DNA from: Dendrocalamus latiflorus
Taxonomy: Eukaryota; Streptophyta; Magnoliopsida; Poales; Poaceae
NCBI GenBank assembly: GCA_017311315.1
Contig: CM029664.1
Coordinates: 20,599,432 to 20,663,431 of the forward strand
Reading direction: 5' to 3'
DNA: 64,000 bases
Part shown: positions 54,401 through 64,000 of the stretch, in pieces
Layout of the letters: every line of letters begins with the position of its first letter
How positions within the stretch are numbered: position 1 is the first letter of the stretch
The notes under the pieces: model-generated
The model's database searches: none
What the model was told of the DNA's origin: nothing
Seen by the model: the letters and a program-made list of their open reading frames with translations, nothing else
Made by a program: the position numbers and the translations under genes

Positions 54401-54551
54401 TTGTTTTCGTCACAAAACTAGGCGTCAAAGGTACCGTCCCTCATATTAATGACGAAATCACTTGAATCGTCACGGAATGATAGCTAATCTATGACATTTT
54501 CGTTTCTCATCATAACTATATTAGTCACTGATACTCAAATTTCTTGTAGTG
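51489..54551. mobile_element. Element F: non-autonomous CACTA transposon
   Basis: It begins CACTACAAGAAATTTGAG and ends with the exact reverse complement CTCAAATTTCTTGTAGTG, flanked by GCG at 51486-51488 and 54552-54554, the 3-bp duplication expected for CACTA. Subterminal regions of about 300 bp at both ends repeat TGACGA and CGTCA motifs in both orientations, the likely transposase-binding repeats. At 3,063 bp it has no transposase. The interior has an AT-rich part without recognised genes (51840-53120) and a GC-rich minisatellite. Confidence 0.93.
53140..54215. repeat. GC-rich minisatellite inside element F
   Basis: A purine-rich (on the plus strand) array of GGCGGAGGAGGAGG, GGCCGGCGGCCGGGTG and GGCGGATGGAGGAGG variants, with larger duplications: the block around 53490-53720 recurs near 53790-54030 and again partly near 54060-54215. 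Runs of G occur at 54030-54048. Several long open frames here encode only Gly/Arg/Glu-rich repeats and are not genes. Confidence 0.85.
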
Positions 54552-54554
54552 GCG

Positions 54555-55371
54555 GGGCCGTCGGTTGCGGCGGTGGGCGCGGGAGGAAGAGGGCGGCCCG
54601 GCGAAGGAGAAGGGCCTGAAAGGCCAGGCCCACGCGGAAGAGGGGGGAGGCGGGAGCGGCTGGGATGGCGCCACGTGGTCGAGGCGGGGATCGGGTGCCA
54701 GGGAGGGAAGCGGGGCGAACGAGGGAAATGGGTCGGGAGAGGCGGCACGGGGCAATCCAGCTCGTACACGTGCTGCCCGGGGAAGAGGCGTAGGCGGGTG
54801 GGCGGACGGCGGGGATGGGCCGGGTGCGTGGCACGTGGCTCCATCTGGGCCGTCCACGCGTCGGCCGGAGGGGGTTTTGGGGATTTAATTTTATTTTCTG
54901 ATTTAGGATTTTTCAGAAAAGCCTAGAAAATTAAATATAGCTCATAAAAATATGAAATAACTTCCAAAATTCTAGAAAAATTCACAGAAATTTCTAGAAA
55001 TGTTTTGGACTTATTAAAATTATTTCCAACTAATGTTGGTATTTAATGTTCATACTTAAAATACTTTTTAATATCAAAAATAGGTTTTAAATTTCAGAAA
55101 ACTCAGAAAACCAAGTAAAAGCCAAATAAATCCAAATAATTAATTTCACATAGGATTTTTATAGAAAATCAAAATATCATTTTATTTAATAATATTTTTA
55201 GGTTTTACTTAAAATGCTTTTTAAATCTAGCCCTTTTCAAAAACAGAAATCCAGGGCAAATCCAAAAATAAAATTTAGGCACCAAAACATATGTTTTTAT
55301 TTTAAACCAAATTAATTTAATTTAAGTTTTTTCTCCAAAATTTTTTTGAAATAAACAACTGGGCTGTTACA
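54555..55371 (-). repeat. Element D, right part
   Basis: GC-rich to about 54880, then strongly AT-rich with many AAAATTC and TTTCAGAAA motifs, ending GGGCTGTTACA. In the minus orientation this is the start of the LTR. Confidence 0.65.
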
Positions 55372-55376
55372 GATGT

Positions 55377-56053
55377 GCACTACCCAGAAACCTTATTACC
55401 ACCCCCATGCAGGTCTTCACGGCATTAATGGGTCTAAGATATCGCTCCCCTTCTTCACGGTGCACACCGGAAGAAGAGTCGATGAGATTCAGACGGCGCA
55501 GCACAACAGCACAAGTTCGCAGGAGAAAAGAAATAGAGGTAGTGAGATTCTTCACTATATACTATGGACATCTCCAAGCATATATATAGACAGATTATGA
55601 ACTGACATGATTAAATAGCCATTTACCTACTGGTAACTGATACATTTAACCAGCTATTTACCCACCGCTAACTGCCTATCACCAAAACCCAATAAAGTCT
55701 CAAATTCAAATAGAGAATGAGAGAGAGAGAGAGAGTGATGCACGGTTCAGCAAAAATAAAGGTAGACTTGGTCTGCCAAGTGGCGTGTTATGTCACAGGA
55801 CGGTCGCATGTCGCAAGTCACAAGTCATGTGATTTTCATGCGAAAATGTGTGAATACGCACGTGCTTGTGTGCGCGTGTGTGATTAGCAAAAGCCCTCCT
55901 CGTGCCATCCCCATACATGTGTTACATGATTCAAGGAATGGCAAGGGCTCCACCTTATAAATTGGTCCCCTCTACCTTAGCAATATGGTACTAAACCATG
56001 CATGCTTGGAATTAAAGGAAATGAGTCTTACTCATATGGGCCTATTTCTAACA
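55377..56053 (-). repeat. Element E, 5' LTR, right part
   Basis: Continues the LTR from 21349 and matches 16276-16967 of the other LTR (CCCAGAAACCTTATT, CAGCACAACAGCACAAGTTC, GATTCTTCACTATATACT), ending TTTCTAACA. Confidence 0.87.
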
Positions 56054-59019
56054 GCCTCAATCCCATTGTGGCCGAGTAGATGTGGAGGTACCCATGGAAA
56101 AAATGCCTTCAAATTGACCAGGAGCCTAACTGAGTCCTGTACCACCCACAACGCTAGTAGGAATCACTGGTCTGCTCAAATCTGAAAGCACCAACAAAGG
56201 GAAGCCCACCAAAGAAGACAAGGAAAACTAAGCTAGCTGATAAACATCAGGAGTAAGGTATAGGTCCCCGTCCCGCTCAACGCTGGCGAGGAACTGGGGA
56301 ATAAGAAGAAGAGGCAGGCCAATCAGATCTCGCAAGGAAGGAGTTTTTGTTTTTACATGGGACGGCGGAGTTCGAGAGGTAGTCTGGATCAGTGTACTCT
56401 TCTAGTTAGTTGTTTTTGTTGTTGTATTAGTTCTATTCATTAATATTTGTGCTCTTCAAACGCTCTGCTAGCTAGCTCTCTTCCTTAATCTTCCCCAATC
56501 ACGTACGCTCATCCGGTCCTTAGCTACTTTGCGCTCACGCACATGTTCATATGGACGATTAGGGTTGAGTTCTTTTGGACTTGTTGCCTGTTGCTTTTGG
56601 TTTATGCTACAGTAACTAGCTTTCATAAGATGTGTCTTTTCAAGATAGGGTCTATAAGTCGATTGTAATAGACATTATATCGACTTTAGTTATTCCAGCT
56701 AAAATCACACGCGACTGTCTCTCTCTTCATACTCTCTCTCATGAATTGCTAGAACTCAAAGGCCATAAGTCAAAAGCTGCAACCCAAAAGTCCCACCCTA
56801 GATAATTTAGTGCATGCAATGGGATGTTGTGAATTCCATCTTCGATTATGTCGACTTCATATACGTATGTGGCACCGTTCATGTTGGTGGAGCTGGTATT
56901 TAGCATGAGGGTATATACAATGGTATAGACAGTGGTTGTCTCTAATACACCTCTATATCATCTATAGATAAAAGTAAAGACAACTCATATAATAGATTGT
57001 CTATTTAGTTATCTATAATGGCCCCATACAGTTAATAGATTATCTGTATAGTTGTCTGTAATGGCCACATACAATTAATAGGTTGTCTATATAATTATCT
57101 ATACAATGGTATACAATAGAAAGCCGTCTATAAGACTGTATTGTCTGTTAAATAGTACACACCATCCTTTTCTCTTCTTATTTTCTCTCCTCCATATTAC
57201 CTAAAATCATATATGACACAGGCTTATAGGTACTATAAGCTGACATGTACCGTTGTACATGCCCTGAGCTATGATGTGCATCCGCAAGACAACAAATTGA
57301 ACCCATTGTAAAGTGTCTAATTGAGGAGTCAAGAGAACTCCTCCTCTTGTTCCCCGTCTATCTCCCCTCCTCACCACCTCCTCCTCACGTAGCTTCAGAT
57401 CCGGCCTCCTTCCCCTATCTCCTTCTTGGCTCCTCGCTAGCATCGAGTAGGAGGGTGTCCAGCCCTAATCCCCTATATATTACCCTAGTTTAGCCTCCAG
57501 CTTCTTCCTCGATGGGTTCTTCTCTGACTTCATTTGTCTTTGGCAACCTCAAGGAGTAGATCTAGTGTTCTTCCTCGCAATGGTGCTACCTGCCGGTTAG
57601 TTTTTGCCATCATCATCGTGCTTTTTGCAGCCTCCTCCACCAAATCCTTTGGATCTAGATCTAGATCCACTGGATCGTGAGCTGTAGATGCAATTTTCCT
57701 CTTGATCTATGTCAGCATCCTCCACCTACGACTGGAGTAGCATGGCATCATCCGTCGCCACCTCCATGGTGTTGGTCCTATATATTCTCGACGTCATTTA
57801 CCTTGGGGAGTCTCCTCTAAATAAAAACCTTATGTGGATTTGGCGTTCGTCACCATGCCTGCATGTTGATCGCCTCTTTTGGTCACCGTATATTCTCCCT
57901 GATCCAAATCTCTAGTCCCACATGCTATTCCAACCAACCCGTCCTATATAAGGTTGAGGAAGCCAACTAGAGGGGATGAATCGACAATTTTAAAATTCTA
58001 TTAGGCTAAAATCGAGTTTTAAATGCAAAAGCATAAATGAAATATATTTTGCTCAATTAAGGTCTAAATTATCTAGTTTCACTAAGTGCATTAACAACCT
58101 AAGTCTATGTCAAGATTTATAATTCTCAATACAATTCTAGAAATGTAAATTACAAGAATGTATGAGCGTAAGGAAGGAAATTACAATTGACATGGTCTCT
58201 TTTTAACATGGTGTTCAGAGACTTGCTGATCTTCCATAGTTCACGTTGAGGTAAACCCAAACGAATTAGATTGACTCGATAAATTGAGCCAAACACTTCA
58301 TATATTGAGCCAAACACCTCAATTCTACTAGTGCTATCTCTTTCCCCTCCGGGTAGTTGAGCTCTAACATTCACAACATGCTAGACCTTCTTACAAGCTT
58401 CTTGAGAAGATCATTAGACCACGATGCCTAAGTAACATCTAAGAGTAATAAGCCAAACCTATTGCTTGACTCTAACCAAGTGCAACACATGCACAAGCAC
58501 AAGTGGATACTCAATCCACCTTTAGATGCAATACATGCAACTAGCGACTTCTCTTTACCCACAAAATATAACACATGTACAATCGAGATGAGAAGCTTAC
58601 ACTAGCTCAAGAGAATGAAATGGGATGCAACAACCATTCCCTCAACTGGCCATGGTGAGTATTTATAGTCCACACACCAAAAATTAGACATTGGGACAAG
58701 TTTCAAAGAAATCTGCTGGGGTCGATACTACCACGAACTAATAGCTGGTCGTACCACCCTCCTCTGCAATGGCTAGAAAAATAGTTGTTACAGTAGTTGC
58801 TGGTCCAACCACCCACACAGGGTCTAGTCCGACCGTTGGACAGTCAAACTGCCATGATGACCGGTTAGACCGCTCCACCATGATCATCCAAAAAGTAGTA
58901 TTCTGGAAAAAAACAACAAGCACACAAAGTGCGGTCATACCGCTTGGGCCAGTCACACCGTATGTGATAATTAACAACACAAACGGTTTTTTTATTATGA
59001 ATCGTCTGCGATATGTCAT
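56054..59019. other. Intergenic region right of the nest
   Basis: No gene is supported. Noted inside: a 43-bp tandem duplication (57008-57093), a pyrimidine-rich stretch at 57310-57480 that resembles a gene leader but has no following frame, and AT-rich repeat-like sequence at 57930-58900. Confidence 0.45.
57008..57093. repeat. 43-bp tandem duplication
   Basis: Two adjacent 43-bp units (57008-57050, 57051-57093) share the form GTNNTCTNTAATGGCC followed by a TA-rich half, with several mismatches. They lie in a wider TA-rich segment with GTCTATA-type motifs. Confidence 0.75.
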
Positions 59020-59565
59020 TGTAAAGAACCTTCTTGTCATTGTATGTGGTTTTGGGCAACTCATTTGCCTATGCAAACAAGACCACTAAGAGATCTAACA
59101 ATGCCATGAAACTCTTATCGGACCAACTGTTACTTGCCTTCAATTTTAGCAGTTCAAGTATGGCTGACAACTTTGTGTACTTTGACTTGCAGCATGTGAA
59201 CAAATGTTTCTCTGAGTCCTTCATTAAGCCCCATAATTTAACATACTCTTTATCATCATGGTTCTCTTCTGCATTGCGAAGCATTTGATCCCGGTTGTCA
59301 TCGTGCAGTCTATCCGAATTAGAACCACAATCGACATTATCTGGTGGCATATCGTTGACTTCGTTGGCGATGTTGTTATTATTAACTTCCTATGTAATTT
59401 GCTCTTCAGTTCTTAAAATATCTTCAGATTCTCACAGTCAATGCATGGACAGTATATATATTCCACCCCCTTATTCAACATCCTCCTCGATAGCTCTTGT
59501 AAAAGTAGACACACCATTATTGTACTCTTCATTCACACGGTTCTCAGCGTACATCCAGCTTCAAT
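59020..59565 (-). pseudogene. CACTA transposase (TNP2-type) N-terminal remnant
   Basis: The minus strand encodes the start of a plant En/Spm TNP2-like transposase. First comes GWMYAENRVNEEY, then in another frame YCPCIDCENLKIF, which fits the cysteine pattern of the transposase-associated domain. Next comes CKSKYTKLSAILELLKLKAS, followed by SDKSFMALLDLL, a stop, and NELPKTTYNDKKVL. This order is that of intact transposases up to roughly residue 200; the catalytic part is absent. Frame changes and stops make it non-functional. Confidence 0.78.
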
Positions 59566-60226
59566 TCTACACTACGCATATAACAATTTAGTGTTAAATA
59601 TTGAATTAATTAATTAGTATACTATATATATGATCTAAAGTACCTATATGTAGCAAGAATTAAATAAATTGAATTATGTAGAAATAGACTATGAATTGGT
59701 TAAACCCTAAATCCTAAATTATCCTAGATGTAAATAATCTTCTCTCTAACCAAGCTAGATGTGAATCATCTTCAATTCTTCTTTTACCAAGTTAGATCTA
59801 GAATATAATGCAATTAGGAACAAATTACTAACCATAGATAGTCAAGAACAAATAGATCTACATCACTCTTCCCAAATTCGTGGTTTCCTTTCACCAAATG
59901 GCCTCAAAGCCCACTTCCTCAAAGCAGCAGCCTATGAGAACAGATCTGGAATTTAAGACAGATATGTGAGGGTCAAGTCTGCAATAAGTGAAATTATCTG
60001 TGATATTTAGTAATATCATAGACGGTTCTTGTTCATAACATCACAGACGGTGTTCAACATGAACCATCTGTGATATTACCTCTTCACAGATGGACAGACA
60101 ATTTTTAGCGTAGCTAGTAACATAGACGGTCGCTGAACTAAAACCATATGTGATTATATTTAATACTGACAATTTTGGTTAACCGTCTGTGATGAGGTGT
60201 TCAGTATTAACCTGTTTATAGTAGTG
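59020..60226 (-). mobile_element. Element G: truncated autonomous-type CACTA element, one end only
   Basis: The right terminus reads CACTACTATAAACAGG on the minus strand (60226-60211). Subterminal ACAGACGGTT / AACCGTCTGTGAT motifs recur over 59990-60210 in both orientations, followed by transposase remnants. No opposite terminus was found to the left, so the element is truncated somewhere left of 59020. Confidence 0.75.
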
Positions 60227-63200
60227 CCATGACATACTCCTTCGCACCGACAATCACCTCCACTCCTTTGCCCCGCTCTATCCACCTCCTCTTCCACTTC
60301 ACCCCTTTCCACCTCGTTTGCACCACCACGCCACAAGTCACCGGGAGAGGAGAGAAGACGAGGAAAAGGTTGAAGAGGAGAGATTGGGCTGACGAATAGG
60401 CTCTACATTTTTTAAAAAAATTGCTTATCTAATTGGTTAGGCTACCCGTCTGCTAAAACCTAGTGACATGGCAGTCAATATAGCGAAAATCACTAATGAA
60501 ATCAGTCTAGGGGTAAAAAGTGAACAATATTGATATTTGAGGGGAGTCGTTTACCGTTTTTGTAGTTGATTGTTGAATTTTAGACAAAACATAATAGTTT
60601 ACGGAAGGCAAATGGACTTATTTAATAGCTTTTCTTTCAAAAAAAATTCTACCAAACTCACTTATTAGGCTATTAACGATGTTGCCAACGACAATGGTGA
60701 TCAGCAGTGGTCACTGCACCAGGGCAGTGATACGACCGGCCGGCCCGGCGAAATCGTAGTCGTGGAGCGTGCGGTGCGTGAACGGAAGGAGGGCGTCGAA
60801 CGTGGCGCGCGCGGAGGAAGCGGGCGTAGGTTGGCGCGCACGGAAGCATGGGTGAGTGATGTGATGCCGGCGGAAGTTGGCAGTTGCACCTGTAATGCAA
60901 GAGCTAGCTCCGCATGCTAGTATACCGGTGCGTCGTGCGACCGAATTTAATGCAGAGATAAGCTAATTAAGCTGCGTGCCATCGCGTTGCAGGTCGTCGC
61001 GAGCGGCGGTTGCCCATCTTTTCTCCAGGTAGCAGCTATGCATGCATGTCCCTGGATTTCTCCGGCATGTGCATGCCAGCCGCAGCTTGGAACTGCATGC
61101 TTTGACGACGTCCACATGTACACACACCGTGGTTCCAGACGTTGCAGTCCATTTTCCACGCCGTAGAGGTACGCCTTTGTACGTACCAGGCGTGCGTGTC
61201 AGATTTCGTTTGGAGGACCTTTGCTCTAGGGCTAATTAGCAACAGCAGTAGCTTTGAAAAAGTAATTCTATTTTTTTTTTCTTTCCTTAACTACGTATAA
61301 GCATCTATTTAAGCTAAAGTAGTAAAATTCTACTTCAGTCATCGCCAAATGCTAAAAATGCCAAAACAAAAGGAAAAATCTTAGGCACAGCCCATGTCAG
61401 GATTAAATAATTGCTTAAATATTACTTTAATACTTAATTAAGGTCTTAAGATCCATGTGGTTCCAAGGCAATTACCTAAGTACCCTTAGTTGAAGATTTG
61501 CTATATGTTTTACTAGACTAGCAAACTGCTCAGGGGTTCTATGAACAGGTACAAGGGTCCACTTCAAGGGAATTCCTCTGTGCGGTGAATATAGCATGTC
61601 TAAACAGCACGACAATTTGGCTATACATCTCTAACAACAAACGTCATGCCGTTTTCTTCACAATTATCTCCTACTGACAACAGCTGAAGATAAGTTATCA
61701 TTAGATCTCTCTCTCTAACAACAACTACCCCTTCAATCAGATAAGACGATTTAACAAAGCGTTTTCTCGTGTAGATAACTGACACATATTCAACACTATT
61801 TAAGGATTGACGAGAGAGAACATTGATAATTCAAATGGCAATAAATCCAAAAACTCCAACAATTGGAATCATAACAAGAACCAGAAGAATAATAGGCAAG
61901 ACCATCAAAATCTTCTGATTAGTGAGAAAATTGTAGAGATTAGGGCTAATTACATCTCTTTATAATCTCTTAGTGAAAGGCTTTTATAAACAGTTTATAG
62001 TAATAAAAATCATTCTTATTTTTTTTGCTGGATCATTTAAAAAAGTTCAGCCTTCTTACGTTTCCGTTGGCTCGTTAACACTGGGTTATTCCAACTTCTG
62101 TTATATTTATGGACTGCTTTTGCTTCCAATGTCCAATTCAGCCCTGGCCTGAAACGCACGCAGCTGCTCTCCGCCGAAACCGCAAGGCAAAAGTTCGCAG
62201 GCCCAGAAATCGGTGATCAACTTCAGCCATTACGCCCAGCTACGGTGATGAAATTGGACCCAGCCTAGCTTTGGGTTAGCTCGGATAGATTTCACTGTAC
62301 GGTATGGTCTGTATTCTCTCCCGCTTGTATTTTCGGCTTGAAACGGCAGGCAAATTGGAAATCAGAACGGACGGCCCAGATCGATCCTAGACCTTCTATA
62401 GGCCCGTTCATATCGCTGGAAGCCAGTGTGCACATCTACTATTCGGAAGTGGTTTCTCTTTACATATCTTACTCGTCTCGCTACCGTTCACTCCATTCTA
62501 AAAACTACTTTATTACTATTTACTTTTAGCTAAAAATCATCCATTGTAGACAAGTCCAAAGCTGTGGGGCGGATTCTTTTAGATTATGGGTGGATTTTTT
62601 TGGACTATAGCTTATGACTTATGGTTGTGGTTTTTGAATTCTGGTTTACTCACGAGAGGAAATACACACAAGAAAATAGCGCATGTGATTTTGGCTAGTA
62701 CAACTGAACTCAGTACATTTTTTTACTACAATTGATCTTTAGACCTTGCCTAAAAAACACACCGTTTTTTTTGCAAAATCTACTGTAGCTACAGTATATA
62801 AGCATAAGCTATAAGCGGTATTGAACCCGGCCTCGAAAAAATACACTGTTTTTAAAAAATCTACTATAGCTACAGTACATAAGCATAAGCCATAATCAGT
62901 ATCGAACTCAGCCTATGGATCATGGTTTTGGTTTAAAATTTTTAATTCTGACTATTCACGAGACATCTATAAGAGAGAAATATATTTGTGTGTGATTTTA
63001 ATCGACATTGATAAAATTATAATAATACTTACTATAATTAATTTATAAACCCTATTTTAAAAAACACTTTTTTTAAAAAATAGTTCATTTTATAAATTAA
63101 ACCATAAGTTCAGAAAATACACCCACGCCGAACTGAGTCACAACCAGGGTGTACGTTTGTCCGGTTCCTCCCGTCGCTACATCAAGTGCATGTGCGTGCG

Positions 63201-64000
63201 TGGAACTGTCACGTCCATCCGGCGACATTGCTTATTCTAACTTGCACGCCTATTTGTCTTTGTTTCTCTCGGAGTCTCGGTAGCTAGATGGTTTCGGAAG
63301 GGAGAAACAAACTGTACCGGAGGAGGGATCTGCATGCTGAATAATTTAGGCTCTGGTTTGAAATGCCGTGGTCTTTGTTTTTTTTTCTTTTGGGCTGAAA
63401 CGGCACTCCACGCTGTTAGTTTTTTAGATATTAAATTAAAGAAAATAAAGGAAGTAGGAAAAATAAAAAACACTGCATAACACAAAGAAAAGAAGAAATA
63501 TAACCACATTAAAAAAATCAGCATATTTTAAACTGTTTTTGAAATTCAGAAACCACTGGAGAAGGCTGGACGCTATCGAAAAGACATCCTATGGCGTTGT
63601 TTTGTCGATTGAAATCAAAAGTGCAATTTGGTACGAGATCCCGTGCCCTATTTGGCCCAAACACGTCGCTCTAGCCTAGGACGCACGTCACGATTACATG
63701 CACCATTTCCTCAGCTGTGTGGCCGTGGCATACCTGGAAGCCATCAGCTGGCTCCAGTTTTTCCGAGCAGTTTTTACCCTTCTCACGACGCACCATTATT
63801 CAAAACACCCGGAAGAAACAAGACACCAACGGCCACGTTACACGTAATAAAACACGCCCAATTGCTGCGGTCAGCAGCACTGAGCTTCTCCCCCTTTTTC
63901 TCTCTCGACGTGCCCCACGGCCACCCCAGTCATTCCGCGCCCTCATCCCCTCCCCTGCTTCTTCAACTCCTCTGTTTCTCGAGCCAAACCGCGGACGTGC
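60227..64000. other. Right flank without recognised genes
   Basis: No gene is supported in 3.8 kb. Noted inside: a short GC-rich minus-strand frame (60840-60712), AT-rich MITE-like sequence with a 58-bp duplication (62775-62914), and a CT-rich, increasingly GC-rich stretch at 63880-64000 that may be the promoter or leader of a gene beyond the window. Confidence 0.45.
62775..62914. repeat. 58-59-bp direct duplication
   Basis: 62775-62833 and 62857-62914 both run from AAAATCTACT through AGCTACAGTA and AAGCATAAGC to CGGCCT or CAGCCT, with about nine differences. Confidence 0.8.

Larger units (their letters stand above)
21350..55371 (-). mobile_element. Element D: solo LTR of a long-LTR retrotransposon
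   Basis: The sequence begins TGTCGGAACCC and ends GGGCTGTTACA. On the minus strand it starts TGTAACAGCCC and ends GGGTTCCGACA, canonical TG...CA ends. GATGT flanks it exactly (21345-21349 and 55372-55376), and the other LTR of E has a single, slightly changed copy at this site. After removing A and F, about 3.1 kb of D remains, with no gag or pol and only one copy of each terminus. A solo LTR left by LTR-LTR recombination is the simplest reading; a long-LTR gypsy element is the likely parent. Confidence 0.8.
16014..56053 (-). mobile_element. Element E: old Ty1/copia retrotransposon hosting the nest
   Basis: Two LTRs bracket decayed copia genes in the minus orientation. The left (3') LTR is 16014-16967. 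The right (5') LTR is 21092-21349 plus 55377-56053, split by element D. With D removed, E is about 6.0 kb with LTRs of about 950 bp, normal for copia. Read on the minus strand, the LTR starts TGTTAGAAATAGG and ends TTCAACA. Over the first 150 bases the two LTRs differ at roughly one position in ten, so the insertion is old. No target duplication could be confirmed at the outer ends. gag, protease, integrase, RT and RNase H pieces occur in copia order, all broken. Confidence 0.88.

Noticed and set aside
16009..56058. A target duplication for element E
   Set aside because: The five bases outside the two LTRs (GTCCG and GCCTC) do not match; the left terminus is mutated, so the exact boundary is uncertain.
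57709..57915. A 68-codon open frame as a small gene
   Set aside because: No recognisable domain, splice context or codon bias; likely chance in pyrimidine-rich sequence.

Overview
This window looks like nuclear chromosomal DNA from a grass, probably Oryza or a close relative. The reasons are intron-containing genes with GC-rich first exons in AT-rich surroundings, many small MITEs with TAA/TTA target duplications, CACTA transposons, and grass-type Ty1/copia and Ty3/gypsy elements. No bacterial, organellar or viral genome is present. All calls come from reading the sequence and its translations by eye; no database search was possible.

Layout. 1-16,013 is a gene-bearing flank. It holds five small dispersed repeats of one family and several MITEs, a broken two-exon hydroxyethylthiazole kinase gene (2631-4533, +), and one apparently intact CASP-like membrane protein gene (13439-7433, -) whose two exons are split by a 5.4-kb intron. 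16,014-56,053 is a single nest of transposable elements. 56,054-64,000 is an AT-rich flank with a decayed CACTA transposase fragment (59,020-60,226) and no intact gene.

The nest can be resolved through target-site duplications. E is an old, decayed copia element on the minus strand (16014-56053). Its right LTR was split by D, which reads as a solo LTR (21350-55371, TSD GATGT). D was in turn hit by A, a minus-strand gypsy element (22729-50617, TSD CTCAT), and by F, a 3.06-kb non-autonomous CACTA element (51489-54551, TSD GCG). A received two insertions: C, a copia element with an uninterrupted 1,319-codon polyprotein (25020-33304), and B, a relative of A that has gag and protease but no reverse transcriptase or integrase (41162-50281, TSD CCGCC). 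LTR similarity agrees with this order: E's LTRs differ at roughly one site in ten, those of A and B at about two substitutions per pair, and those of C show no difference that I found.

The most notable biology is in A and B. Both carry, antisense to gag-pol, a gene with four exons, conserved splice phases, a gypsy-associated N-terminal domain (resembling Pfam PF04195) and a C-terminal coiled coil. In B it is open for 920 codons. In both elements it converges on the retroviral-type genes at an array of about 52-bp tandem repeats. A has a full pol, but it is broken; B keeps gag-protease, the antisense gene and the repeats. This resembles an autonomous/non-autonomous partner pair, one inserted into the gag start of the other.
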